From JAOUEA01 sp039933515 (GTDB lineage: Bacteria; Actinomycetota; UBA4738; HRBIN12), in assembly GCA_039933515.1 (NCBI GenBank), contig JBDTNY010000022.1, positions 1 through 64,000 of the forward strand: a DNA stretch of 64,000 nucleotides, in the 5' to 3' direction. The position numbers and the translations under genes were made by a program. This document shows positions 17,226-25,218 of this stretch, piece by piece (position 1 is the stretch's first letter; the number at the start of each line of letters is the position of its first letter). The notes beneath the pieces were generated by a model, which saw nothing but the letters and a program-made list of their open reading frames with translations, had not been told where the DNA came from and did not search any database.

Positions 17226-18427
17226 CCGCCAAGGGTACCGGGCGGCCGCACCTGCCGGAGGCGGACCGCCACATGCACCGCCACGAGCGCGACCGCCGCC
17301 GTGATCGCCAGGTTTCCGAACCAGGCGCCGACCGCGCCCGCCGTCACGGCGATCGCGAGCTCCGCGCCGCGGAGGTCGCTGACGAGCCATGCGTGGCGCA
17401 ATCCGGCGAAGGCCAGGAACGCCGCGAGTCCCCACACGGGGAGCAACCCGAGGATCTGTGGGACCTGCGGGGCGAAGAAGACGCCGAGCCCGATGAGTCC
17501 CGTGCCGAGCAAGAGGTTCATGCCGGCGGTCCGCGCCCCGAGGCGTGCATGGGCGGTGAGGCCGCCGGCGCCGTGGCACATCGGCATGCCGCCGAGGATC
17601 CCGCTCACGGCGTTCCCGATCCCCGCCGACAGGCACACGCGGCTCGGCGTCACCCGGTCGGCGCTCGGGCCGAAATACCGGTGCGAGAGATCGTCCACCG
17701 CAACGACCGCGTTGCCGAAGGTGAGCGGAAGCTGCGGAACGACGAGCAGGAAGAACGCCCCACCGAACGCCGCGAACGGAGGGAAGGAAAGGGACGGCAG
17801 GGTGACCGTCGGCCCAGAGAAGCCGGGCGCCGCGGTGATCAGCGTGCCCGCGACCCCGGCGACGACGATCGTGATCGCGAGCCAGTAGTGGCGGGTCCGG
17901 GACGCGAACACCACCCCAGTGAAGGCGGCGATCATCAAGACCCACGGCCAGGGGGCCTCGGGCGTACCCGCGAACACGGTCGGGGGTTCGTTCACGAGCT
18001 TCATCGCAGCGATCGTGAGGAGCACCCCTACACCGAACTGCAGGGCGCGCACCACCGGCGTCGTGAACACTCGGGCCACGACGTCGGCCACGTGATGGAA
18101 GGAGAGGAGCATCAAGAAGGCGGCGATCTCGAGCCCTGCCGCGTGGATCACATCCGGAGACAGATGCTGAGCGACGGCGACGGCGGTGAGCGCTTTCAGC
18201 GGCTGCACCGGGAACGGGATCTTGAACGCGACACCGGCCCCGACCACTAGGAGGCCCGCGCACACGAGGACGCTGGAGGCGTCGAGCCCGTTCACGAGGA
18301 TCAGCGCGGTGGCGAGCGGCACCATCACCCCGAGATCGGCGATCGCCCCGGCGGCCTCTCCGGCTCCGATCCCGAAGGCGCGGATCGGACGTGGGGGCGC
18401 CGATGTGGGGTCGACGGCAGCCCTCAT
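17222..18427 (-). CDS. MOT1-type molybdate/sulfate permease
   Basis: 401 aa from the ATG at 18427; ATGs further upstream are possible. Ten or more transmembrane helices are present. Hallmarks of the MOT1 branch of SulP-like transporters are the first-helix ADLGVMVPLATAL, FPVQPLKAL, and GGMPMCHGAGGLTAHARLGA. The neighbouring regulator carries a molybdate-binding Mop domain, which supports molybdate as the substrate. It is coupled to lepB downstream by GTGA overlap. A classical ModABC importer is not seen in the window. Confidence 0.88.
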   Translation of the reverse strand: MRAAVDPTSAPPRPIRAFGIGAGEAAGAIADLGVMVPLATALILVNGLDASSVLVCAGLLVVGAGVAFKIPFPVQPLKALTAVAVAQHLSPDVIHAAGLEIAAFLMLLSFHHVADVVARVFTTPVVRALQFGVGVLLTIAAMKLVNEPPTVFAGTPEAPWPWVLMIAAFTGVVFASRTRHYWLAITIVVAGVAGTLITAAPGFSGPTVTLPSLSFPPFAAFGGAFFLLVVPQLPLTFGNAVVAVDDLSHRYFGPSADRVTPSRVCLSAGIGNAVSGILGGMPMCHGAGGLTAHARLGARTAGMNLLLGTGLIGLGVFFAPQVPQILGLLPVWGLAAFLAFAGLRHAWLVSDLRGAELAIAVTAGAVGAWFGNLAITAAVALVAVHVAVRLRQVRPPGTLGG

Positions 18428-18523
18428 GCGACGATTTGAAGAGACGGCGACATGGGGGCGACGATACCTCATCACCGTGCGTGAGGCCTAGGCAAACCTA
18501 GCGAAAAGAGCGGTTAAACCTGG
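18428..18523 (-). promoter_or_regulatory. candidate operator between Mop regulator and permease
   Basis: The 96-bp gap contains the inverted repeat CTAGG-CAAA-CCTAG (18488-18492 and 18497-18501). It also holds a direct repeat AAACCT at 18494-18499 and 18516-18521, exactly 22 bp (two helical turns) apart. This is a plausible binding site for the MerR-Mop regulator encoded just upstream, controlling the permease. The assignment is inference from position and symmetry only. Confidence 0.4.
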
Positions 18524-18916
18524 TCAGGACTCCGGCAGGTTCACCATGACGCTCGTGGCCTTCACCGTGGCGACGGCTTCCATGCCGGGCTCGAGCCCCA
18601 TCTGGTCGGCGGCCTCGCGCGTGATGAACGCGAGCACGCGATGGGGGCCGGCCTGGATCTCGACGGTCGCTGCGAGCCCGTCGCGCTTCACCTCGGTGAT
18701 CACGCCCGGGAACCGGTTGCGGGCGCTGCCGGCCGCGATCGGCGTCTGCCCGTGGTGCTCGGCGAGGATCCGCGCCACTTCGCCGGCCGGAACGAGCCGC
18801 TGGCCTCCCTCGGTGCGCTCGACGTGCAGCGTGCCGTCGCGCTCCCACCGCCGGAGGGTCTCGACGCGGACGCCGAGCATCTTGGCCGCTTCCCCGATAC
18901 GGTACGCGTCGCTCAT
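18524..18916 (-). CDS. MerR-type HTH regulator fused to molybdate-binding Mop/TOBE domain
   Basis: 130 aa. An excisionase/MerR-type winged HTH covers about 4-55 (RIGEAAKMLGVRVETLRRWE, then GGQRLVPAGEVARIL). A single Mop/TOBE domain (about 66-129, NRFPGVITEV...HRVLAFITREAADQMGL...VKATSVMV) binds molybdate or tungstate in related molbindins. Such HTH-TOBE proteins sense oxyanion level and adjust uptake. The downstream gene is the MOT1-type permease, which completes the logic of a molybdate homeostasis unit. Confidence 0.87.
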   Translation of the reverse strand: MSDAYRIGEAAKMLGVRVETLRRWERDGTLHVERTEGGQRLVPAGEVARILAEHHGQTPIAAGSARNRFPGVITEVKRDGLAATVEIQAGPHRVLAFITREAADQMGLEPGMEAVATVKATSVMVNLPES

Positions 18917-18999
18917 CGGCGCGAGCTTAGTGAAGATCGCCCCTACGGGTCACCGCGCAGCCTCGACCCGGCCACCGGCGCATCGCCGCCTGCGCGCGG

Positions 19000-19980
19000 T
19001 TAGACCGAGAAGCGCACGTGCAGGATGTCGCCCTCGGCGACCTCGTAGTCCTTGCCCTCGACGCGGATCCTGCCGTGGTGCTTCGCGGCCTCCATCGACC
19101 CCTGGGCGACGAGCTCGTCGTAGCCGATCACCTCGGCGCGGATGAACCCGCGCTCGAAGTCCGTGTGGATCACGCCCGCCGCCTCGGGCGCCCTCGCGCC
19201 CCGCCGCACCTCCCATGCTCGGGTCTCGTCCTCGCCGGTGGTGAGGAACGTGATGAGATCGAGCGCGCGGTACGACGCGTGGATCACCGTGTCGAGGCCG
19301 GGCTCCTCGACGCCGAACTCCTCCAGCAGGGCGCGCGCCTCCTCAGGGTCCATCTCCGCGGTCTCGGCCTCGATCGACGCGTACACACCCACGGCGTCCT
19401 CGCCCACGAGCTCGCCGGGAACCTGGGTGCCCTCCTCCAGGTTTGCGATCACGACCAGGGGCTTCATCGTGAGGGGGGCGATCCCCCGGAGGACTTCCGC
19501 CTGCTGCGGATCGAGCTGCGCCGCTCGGATCGGCGTCTCGGCCTCGAGCGCTTCCTTCGCAGCCTGGAGCACCGCGGTCTCGTCGTTCGCTTTGCCCTTC
19601 GCGCGCTTGATCGCCTTCTCGAGCGCGCTCTCGATCACGGCGAGATCCGCGAGCAGCAGTTCCGCGCGCACGTTCGCGAGCTCGGCCGCCGGGGTCGCAT
19701 CGGGCCCGAAGCACCGGAGGACCACGGCGAGCGCGTCCACCTCTCGAAGCTTCGCGATCCCCTGCGCGCTCGCGACGCCGCCGGGAACGTCGACGAACCC
19801 GACCTGCGAGGCGACGGTCTTCTTCGATGACTCCATCTCGGTCAGCACGCCGAGTCGTGGGTCGGGCACCGCCACGACCGCGACATTGGCCTGACCCCCG
19901 TGCGCGCCGGCCCGAGTCAACGCTCTGAAGAGCGTCGACTTCCCGCTGAACGACACCCCGACGAGCCCCACGTCCTTCAT
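19000..19980 (-). CDS. YchF/Obg-family P-loop NTPase, short divergent form
   Basis: 326 aa, versus about 363 for ordinary YchF. The P-loop reads GVSFSGKST where YchF normally has GLPNVGKST. The G3 segment is shortened (FVDVPGG...), and the NxxE base-recognition motif appears as NLEE. The C-terminal TGS-like region is very YchF-like (TFLTTGEDETRAWEVRRG, GVIHTDFERGFIRAEV, GDILHVRFSV). YchF binds ribosomes and hydrolyses ATP. This may be the only YchF of the organism or a paralogue; the rest of the genome would tell. Confidence 0.85.
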   Translation of the reverse strand: MKDVGLVGVSFSGKSTLFRALTRAGAHGGQANVAVVAVPDPRLGVLTEMESSKKTVASQVGFVDVPGGVASAQGIAKLREVDALAVVLRCFGPDATPAAELANVRAELLLADLAVIESALEKAIKRAKGKANDETAVLQAAKEALEAETPIRAAQLDPQQAEVLRGIAPLTMKPLVVIANLEEGTQVPGELVGEDAVGVYASIEAETAEMDPEEARALLEEFGVEEPGLDTVIHASYRALDLITFLTTGEDETRAWEVRRGARAPEAAGVIHTDFERGFIRAEVIGYDELVAQGSMEAAKHHGRIRVEGKDYEVAEGDILHVRFSV

Positions 19981-20146
19981 CGACCGCCGAGTGTACGGAA
20001 CGGGCGGGGACCCTCGGTCGGCTCGCCGGAGATCTCTCAGGCGTCCAGGCCGGATCCCTTCGTGCATTTCTGGCCCGTTGCCCGATACACAGATGAGACG
20101 ACAACCTCGGCGAGGCCAGGGGCCTCCGAACGAAGGAGAGAGCCAC

Positions 20147-20623
20147 ATGGACGCAAAGAAGCGGATCACGATGATCGTCGCGGTCGTGATGGCCGGGATG
20201 CTCAGCGTGGGGATGGCCAGTGCGAGCGTGCGCCACTCGGTCGGCGGGTTGCTCGCCGGGCACCGCGGCAAGGTCGCCTCCGTGGTTCGACACAGCGCTC
20301 CGGCCACTTCGACGGACGACTCCGATGAAGCGGATGTTGCCGACGACTCGAAGGACGAGGCTGTTGAGATCGGCGATCAGGGCGACGACAGCCAGGGCGA
20401 CACCACCGAGTCCGACCAGGGCGACCAGGGCGACGACAGCCAGGGCGACACCACCGAGCCCGACCAGGGCGACCAGGGCGACGACAGCCAGGGCGACACC
20501 ACCGAGTCCGACCAGGGCGACCAGGGCGACCAGGGCGACACCACCGAGTCCGACCAGGGCGACCAGGGCGACCAGGGCGACCAGGGCGACCAGAGCGGCC
20601 AGGGCGACGACAGCCAGTCCTAA
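20147..20623 (+). CDS. secreted acidic tandem-repeat protein
   Basis: 158 aa with a signal peptide (1 to about 27, cleavage near ASA). The start ATG at 20147 has a good AAGGAGAG ribosome site. After a basic stretch, the second half is made of Gly/Asp/Gln/Ser/Thr/Glu repeats of about 16 residues (units like GDQGDDSQGDTTESDQ) ending in short GDQ triplets. No cysteines and no membrane anchor follow. It is likely an exported, strongly acidic, disordered polypeptide, perhaps ion- or surface-binding. No family recognised. Confidence 0.75.
   Translation: MDAKKRITMIVAVVMAGMLSVGMASASVRHSVGGLLAGHRGKVASVVRHSAPATSTDDSDEADVADDSKDEAVEIGDQGDDSQGDTTESDQGDQGDDSQGDTTEPDQGDQGDDSQGDTTESDQGDQGDQGDTTESDQGDQGDQGDQGDQSGQGDDSQS
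20373..20616 (+). repeat. in-frame tandem repeat array
   Basis: About three copies of a 48-bp unit (16 codons) begin with GGCGATCAG or GGCGACCAG. Shorter 9-bp GACCAGGGC units follow. All are in frame with the secreted acidic protein. Copies are nearly identical at DNA level, so unit number may vary between strains by slippage. Confidence 0.9.
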
Positions 20624-20646
20624 CGCAGCGGACACATGTTGCTCCC

Positions 20647-20683
20647 GCGGAGGAGGCCCAAGGGCCTCCTCCGCTCCTGTTTT
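20647..20683 (+). terminator. rho-independent terminator after the repeat protein
   Basis: A perfect 13-bp inverted repeat (20647-20659 with 20662-20674, G+C rich) is followed closely by CCTGTTTT. It begins 23 bp downstream of the TAA stop. Confidence 0.85.
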
Positions 20684-20897
20684 CCCCCGACCGTTCGGCC
20701 CGGCCCCCGGCCCGAGGCGCTCCCCCTTTTACCCCACAATTACCGTCGTTCGGTCACTGCGCCGCCGCGGCGTCCCATGCCGATGTGGTTCAACGAGACC
20801 GGGCGGAGTGGGGCGCCGCCAGACCCGCCCCACTCCGCCGGGCTCGTTCGCCGCGGGCTGCCTGCGCGGTGGGAACGGTCGGATGAGAGGGGGCAAT

Positions 20898-21632
20898 ATG
20901 CAGCGAACGCACAGATCGCGACTCGGGATCGTGGTCGTGTTCGCGATGGTCGCCACGATGGTCGCCGCGACCACGGGCATCGCGTTGGCATCGGCCGGCA
21001 CGCACGCGCGGGCCTCGGCCCATCGGCTGAAGGACTCCGATGGCGACGGTATGCCGAACCGGTGGGAGCGGGCGCATCACACGAACCCGCATCGCCGCGA
21101 CGCCAAGGCGGATCCTGACAAGGACGCGCTGAAGAACCTCGGTGAATACCGCCAGCGCACGCTGCCGCACCAGCCGGACACGGATCGTGACGGCCTGTAC
21201 GACGGCGCTGAAGTCAAGCAGTTCCACAGCGACCCGAAGGACGCCGACTCTGACGACGACGGTGTCGAGGACGGGTCGGAGGACTCTGACGGCGACGGCG
21301 TCGTCGACGAGGGCGAGGACCGCGACCACCAGGGGTTCGTCGGCACCATCATCTCGTTCGACGCCGACACCGGTCGCCTGCTGTTCGAGAGCACGCTGGG
21401 TTGGCCTGTGACGGCGAAGGTCACCGATGAGACTCGGATCCTCGTCTCCGAGGACTGTCAGGGCGACGAAGGCGGTGACGAGGGCGGCGACGCTCCGGTG
21501 GTCAGGTGTGACACCGCGCTCTTGCAGGAGGGGCAAGACATCGTCGAGATCGGGTTCGCGTCCGGCTCCGACCACGGCGTGCCCGTCGTTAGGTGGATCG
21601 TGCTCGCCTGCCCATGGCAGTCGGGCGTCTGA
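20898..21632 (+). CDS. secreted calcium-binding protein with thrombospondin type-3-like repeats
   Basis: 244 aa from the ATG at 20898, preceded by GAGAGGGGG. A signal peptide covers residues 1 to about 32. Asp-rich repeats follow (DSDGDGMPNRWE, DTDRDGLYDGAE, DSDDDGVEDGSE, DSDGDGVVDEGE), the pattern of thrombospondin type-3 / dockerin-like Ca2+ loops, between about 43 and 145. A C-terminal domain of about 95 residues has two cysteines and no known match (FVGTIISFDADTGRLLFES...). It is probably extracellular and stabilised by calcium. Binding partner unknown. Confidence 0.8.
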   Translation: MQRTHRSRLGIVVVFAMVATMVAATTGIALASAGTHARASAHRLKDSDGDGMPNRWERAHHTNPHRRDAKADPDKDALKNLGEYRQRTLPHQPDTDRDGLYDGAEVKQFHSDPKDADSDDDGVEDGSEDSDGDGVVDEGEDRDHQGFVGTIISFDADTGRLLFESTLGWPVTAKVTDETRILVSEDCQGDEGGDEGGDAPVVRCDTALLQEGQDIVEIGFASGSDHGVPVVRWIVLACPWQSGV

Positions 21633-21732
21633 CCCGCTGAGGTTGCGCAGAGGGGGCGCATCGTCCGGGCGGGTGGGGAATCCGACGGCCCCGCCCGCCC
21701 GGCGTCTCGTACCAATTCACGGCCGGCACGAA

Positions 21733-21762
21733 CGAAGCCCGGGCCATACGGCCCGGGCTTCG
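21733..21762. terminator. bidirectional terminator between convergent genes
   Basis: A perfect 13-bp inverted repeat (21733-21745 with 21750-21762; CGAAGCCCGGGCC type) has an ATAC loop, between the rightward calcium-binding protein gene and the leftward sodN. It can serve both strands. Confidence 0.8.
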
Positions 21763-21782
21763 TCTTCGATCAACGTCAGTGC

Positions 21783-22175
21783 CTAGCTCTTGGTCTCCCA
21801 GAAGATCTTCGCGAGCTCGTCGATCGCATCGAGGAGCTGCTGCCCCTGGGCCGGGTCGACGGACTTCTTCGACTCGCCTGCGAGCTTCGCGGCCTTCCAG
21901 AACTTGTCGTGGAGGTCGGGGAACTTCTCCAGGTGTTCGGGCTTGAAGTAGTCGGTCCACAGCACCCAGAGGTGCTCTTTGACCATCGTCGCGCGCTCTT
22001 CCTTGATCGCGACCGCTCGCCCGCGGAACACCGGGTCCTCGTTCCCTTGGTACTTCTCCTGGCAACCCTTGACCGACTCGGCCTCGATGCGAGCCTGGGC
22101 GGGGTCGTACACCCCGCAGGGCAGGTCGCAGTGCGCGTGGACGGATCGGTGCGGCTTGAGGAATGCTTCCAGCAT
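21783..22175 (-). CDS. sodN: nickel superoxide dismutase
   Basis: 130 aa. The Ni-hook HCDLPCGVYDPAQARIEAES starts at residue 15, so the 14-residue propeptide must be removed to expose His15. Ni ligands are His15 and Cys16 and Cys20 by family knowledge. A strong AAGGAGG ribosome site lies before the ATG. It detoxifies superoxide in the cytosol. The divergent neighbour encodes the SodX-type maturation protease, the standard partner. Confidence 0.97.
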   Translation of the reverse strand: MLEAFLKPHRSVHAHCDLPCGVYDPAQARIEAESVKGCQEKYQGNEDPVFRGRAVAIKEERATMVKEHLWVLWTDYFKPEHLEKFPDLHDKFWKAAKLAGESKKSVDPAQGQQLLDAIDELAKIFWETKS

Positions 22176-22233
22176 GGAACGGCCTCCTTCTGACGACGTC
22201 TCGACCGAAACCTACCACCGAGGTCGGAAACGG

Positions 22234-22635
22234 GTGGCGGCCCTCACGGCGGGCGTGTCGGTGGCGGCATGGGTCACCTGGGCGTGTCTTCGATTCCGGC
22301 CCCAGCGCGTCGAGATCGAAGGGGGTTCGATGGCCCCGACGCTTTCCCCCGGCGACTGGGCGCTCGCCGTCGTGCCGCGTCGGTTCTCGCGCGGCGACGT
22401 CGTCGTCGTGGAACATCCAGGCCGCCCCGGCTACGAGATGGTCAAGCGACTGAAGGGGGTACCCGGCGATTCGGTGTTCGAGCGCGTCTTGGGGCCCGAT
22501 GAGTTCTGGGTCGAGGGCGACCTCGAGCCGGCCTCGACCGACAGTCGCCACTTCGGACCGGTGCGAGCGGTCGCGATCAAGGCGAAGGTGCCGCTCGTCT
22601 ACGGTCCGGGCAATCGGCGTCACCTCGTCCGGTGA
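22234..22635 (+). CDS. sodX: SodX-type maturation protease for nickel SOD (signal peptidase S26 family)
   Basis: 133 aa from a GTG at 22234; an ATG at 22174 would overlap the sodN start codon on the opposite strand. One N-terminal helix (about 1-20) is followed by GGSMAPTLSPGD with nucleophile Ser32 and MVKRLKGVPGD with Lys71, the catalytic dyad of S26 peptidases. It cuts the SodN propeptide. Because the two genes start almost back to back, the sodN promoter probably lies inside the sodX coding region. Confidence 0.92.
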   Translation: MAALTAGVSVAAWVTWACLRFRPQRVEIEGGSMAPTLSPGDWALAVVPRRFSRGDVVVVEHPGRPGYEMVKRLKGVPGDSVFERVLGPDEFWVEGDLEPASTDSRHFGPVRAVAIKAKVPLVYGPGNRRHLVR

Positions 22636-22646
22636 TTTCCGTCATG

Positions 22647-22680
22647 AAGAGGGCGGCCCCCTCCCGGGTGCCGCCCTCTT
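22647..22680. terminator. hairpin terminator between sodX and the RTX gene
   Basis: Inverted repeat AAGAGGGCGGC / GCCGCCCTCTT (22647-22657 and 22670-22680) lies between convergent genes. It has A-rich and T-rich ends on both strands. Confidence 0.75.
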
Positions 22681-22724
22681 GCTAGAACGGACGGGACTCG
22701 ACCGTTCGGGTCGAACGCTGCGGG

Positions 22725-24077
22725 CTAAGCCTCGCAGCGTTTGACGAAGTCGCCGGGGCCCACCAGGCAGGTGTCTGTCCCGGTGCCGCCGTCCAGGCTG
22801 TCCTTGCCACCCTTGCCGTTCAGCGTGTCGTCGCCTCCCATCCCCGAGATCGCGTCGGCGCCGCTCTGACCGATGAGCGTGTTCGCGTGGCCATCGCCGG
22901 TGAGGATGTCATCGAATCGTGACCCGAAGACGTTCTCGATCGCGATCAGCACGTCGTTGCCCTTGCCGGTCTGCTTCACGTTCAAGATCGCGATGACCTT
23001 CGTCGTCGAGTTCTTGTAGGTGATCGTGTCGTTGCCCTGGCGCCCGTTCAGTTTGTTCAGACGGTTGCCGTCGATGAATCGGTCGTCGCCGGCGCCGGTC
23101 GCGATCCGTTCCATCGACTCGAAGTGATCGGTTCCCTGTCCGGTGACCATCCGGGTCCCGAGGTTCACGACGAGGCTGCCGGCCCCCGCGAAGTCCAGGA
23201 AGTCGCGCTTGCCCGCGCCGCCCCGGACCGTGTCGTCTCCGGATCCCGGCCGAAACGTGTCCGCCCCGCCCCGGCCCTCGAGCACGTCGTTGCCGTCCCC
23301 CCCGAGCAACGTGTCGGCCAGCGAGGTCCCGATGATGTGCTCGACGCCGGTGATCTGGTCGTTCGGCCCCGGGCCCGTGTTGGCGATACCGTCCTTGTAG
23401 ACGAGCCGAGTGGTGTTCCGGAAGTAGTCGACGGTGTCCTTGTCGTCGCCGCCTCTCATCGTGATGCCGCCGTTCCCGTTACCGATGAATCGGTCGTTGT
23501 CGGGTCCCGCGTCGTAGATGCCACCGATGGCGCCTGTTCCGCCGATCAGGGAGATCTGGTCGCGCCCGAACGACGTAGTGGCCCCAGCAAGCACGGCGCC
23601 GCCGCTCACGAGCAGGTCGAAGTCCTTCGGCTGCTCGCGGGCGTTCAGGTTGACCTTCTTAGCCCCGAACGTGATGCGGTCGATCCGGTTGCCGCCCTGC
23701 ACGAAGACGTCGCCGCCGTTCCCGCCCGCGGCCACGGTGATCTCGATCTCGGACCTGCCCTTGGACTCGTGCGTCGCGCCCGGCGCCAACGGTCCGTTCG
23801 CGAGCGAGATCGTCACCATGTTGAACCCGTTGTTTCCGGTGATCGTGATCGCGTCCGTGTTCTTGACGGTGGCGGAGCCACAGGGCGTGCCGCCGACAGT
23901 GATGCCGTCGGCACCGGTCTCACGCTCGACGGTCGTCGAGTCCGATCCCCCGAGGGTGATCGTGACCTCGTGCGCAGCGGCGTTGTACGAGCAGTTCACG
24001 GCCGCGGAGGCGGGGATCGGGGTGAGCAGCGCGACCAGGAGGCCGGCCACTGCGGCGGGCAGCGTTCGAAGCTTCAT
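22725..24077 (-). CDS. secreted RTX-type calcium-binding repeat protein
   Basis: 450 aa with a signal peptide (1 to about 26, ASA-AV). Glycine/aspartate-rich nonapeptide-like repeats are concentrated in about 265-320 (GGDGNDVLEGRGGADTF, GSGDDTVRGG) and near the C-terminus (GMGGDDTLNGKGGKDSLDGG). These would fold into a Ca2+-bound beta-roll. It ends with a small cysteine-containing tail (DTCLVGPGDFVKRCEA). The N-terminal signal peptide means Sec export rather than the type I route used by Gram-negative RTX toxins. No enzymatic domain is recognised. Confidence 0.85.
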   Translation of the reverse strand: MKLRTLPAAVAGLLVALLTPIPASAAVNCSYNAAAHEVTITLGGSDSTTVERETGADGITVGGTPCGSATVKNTDAITITGNNGFNMVTISLANGPLAPGATHESKGRSEIEITVAAGGNGGDVFVQGGNRIDRITFGAKKVNLNAREQPKDFDLLVSGGAVLAGATTSFGRDQISLIGGTGAIGGIYDAGPDNDRFIGNGNGGITMRGGDDKDTVDYFRNTTRLVYKDGIANTGPGPNDQITGVEHIIGTSLADTLLGGDGNDVLEGRGGADTFRPGSGDDTVRGGAGKRDFLDFAGAGSLVVNLGTRMVTGQGTDHFESMERIATGAGDDRFIDGNRLNKLNGRQGNDTITYKNSTTKVIAILNVKQTGKGNDVLIAIENVFGSRFDDILTGDGHANTLIGQSGADAISGMGGDDTLNGKGGKDSLDGGTGTDTCLVGPGDFVKRCEA

Positions 24078-24256
24078 GGGTGTGGGGGGTCCTTCCGATC
24101 CGGGGGTGTACCGCGCCTGCAATCATCCACAGCGAAGGGCACAGAGTCATCGGCCGAAAGTCCGAGAACGTGGGACCGGGCGCCGAGCGTGGGCGCGCCG
24201 CTCGAAGCCGGGTACGGTGCGGTCAAGAAGCTTCGCCCCGGTCCCGACTAAACCTT

Positions 24257-25093
24257 GTGAGCCTTCCCCCACCGTTCGGTGTCCCGCCTCGCCCCGACCT
24301 CGGGGGCGAATGCTTCCCGCCGCCTCCCGGTCCGCCGATGCTGGGTGCCGAGGCGACGCCGCCGTCCCCGCGGTCCTCCTTGCCCGTCCTCGTGGCGCTC
24401 CTGGTGGTCGGTGCGCTCGTCGGAGCCCTGGTGGCACCGCTCCTGGGCTCCACGACGCTGGAGCCGAGTGCCGTCGGCACGAAGGGGGACTACTCGTTCA
24501 TCCACACCCACGGCGGTGACCCCACCCGCTGGAACCCCTGTGAGCCGATCCACTACGTCTTGGGTCGCGCCGGGCTCACGGAAGGCGGGATCCAGGATGT
24601 TCGTGGGGCGATCGAGCGCCTGCACGACGTCACGGGGATGGCGTTCACGTATGACGGCCTCACCGACGAGGTGCCGAGCCGCGGCCGGGATCCGTACCAA
24701 CCCGGTCGGTACGGCGACCGGTGGGCTCCCGTGCTGATCGCGTGGGTGGATCCGGCCACGACGGATATCTCGTTCGATGAGGACGGCCAGGTGGTGGCGG
24801 CCGTGGCGACGCCGCAGGTGGCCAGCGAGGACGACGACGAAACGTTCGTGACCGGCTGGATCGCCGTGAACGCCGACGACCCCAACCCTTCTGGATTCGG
24901 TCTCCCCGGCATGCAAGGCCTCGTGGTCCTGCACGAACTTGCGCACGTGCTCGGCCTCGGCCACGCCGAGTCGAACGGCAACCTGATGGAGTCCTCGGGT
25001 GGCGGCGTCACGTCCTTTGGGCCCGGCGATCTCGCGGGGCTCGAGCAGCTTGGTCGCGATGCGGGTTGCCTCGGTACCCGGCCCGCGCCGTGA
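24257..25093 (+). CDS. membrane-anchored matrixin-like zinc metalloprotease
   Basis: 278 aa from a GTG at 24257, giving a proline-rich cytosolic N-terminus; the ATG at 24338 is an alternative, and neither has a clear ribosome site. A membrane helix lies at about 41-62. The metzincin motif HELAHVLGLGH gives three His ligands and the catalytic Glu, with a Met-turn NLMESS after it. This is the fold of matrixins and related peptidases. The active domain should face outside. It is divergent from the RTX gene. Confidence 0.82.
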   Translation: MSLPPPFGVPPRPDLGGECFPPPPGPPMLGAEATPPSPRSSLPVLVALLVVGALVGALVAPLLGSTTLEPSAVGTKGDYSFIHTHGGDPTRWNPCEPIHYVLGRAGLTEGGIQDVRGAIERLHDVTGMAFTYDGLTDEVPSRGRDPYQPGRYGDRWAPVLIAWVDPATTDISFDEDGQVVAAVATPQVASEDDDETFVTGWIAVNADDPNPSGFGLPGMQGLVVLHELAHVLGLGHAESNGNLMESSGGGVTSFGPGDLAGLEQLGRDAGCLGTRPAP

Positions 25094-25106
25094 ACCTTCG
25101 AGGGCG

Positions 25107-25136
25107 TTGTTCGGAATAGCCGCCGTGGGGTAGGCT
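25107..25136 (+). promoter_or_regulatory. candidate promoter of the leader peptide-tusA-dsrE2 unit
   Basis: TTGTTC (25107-25112) and TAGGCT (25131-25136) are separated by 18 bp. Transcription would start near 25143, only a few bases before the small ORF at 25150, so the leader peptide may be translated almost leaderless. Confidence 0.45.
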
Positions 25137-25149
25137 GTTGCACCTGCAA

Positions 25150-25218
25150 ATGATCTGCACACGCGAAGCCGGCATCGTGGGGGCCATGATCCCCGACCGC
25201 CTCTGCTGTCAGCCCTGA
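25150..25218 (+). CDS. putative Cys-Cys leader peptide upstream of tusA
   Basis: A 22-residue ORF, MICTREAGIVGAMIPDRLCCQP, lies in the leader of the tusA-dsrE2 genes, 67 bp before the tusA start. It contains three cysteines, two adjacent near its end. A near-perfect hairpin (25199-25225, arms CCTCTG(C)TGTCAG and CTGACACAGAGG) covers the Cys-Cys codons and the stop. In mycobacteria, Cys-rich upstream ORFs ahead of sulfur genes act as cysteine-responsive attenuators. The same logic is inferred here. It is too short for ordinary gene finding and translation is not proven. Confidence 0.5.
   Translation: MICTREAGIVGAMIPDRLCCQP

Noticed and set aside
20373..20616. Repeat array that could be mistaken for CRISPR
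   Set aside because: Units are contiguous, in frame and without spacers; they encode protein repeats.
19343..20635. Minus-strand frame with a long run of Val/Ala/Leu
   Set aside because: The hydrophobic run is only the reverse complement of the GACCAGGGC tandem repeat in the secreted protein; no independent evidence.
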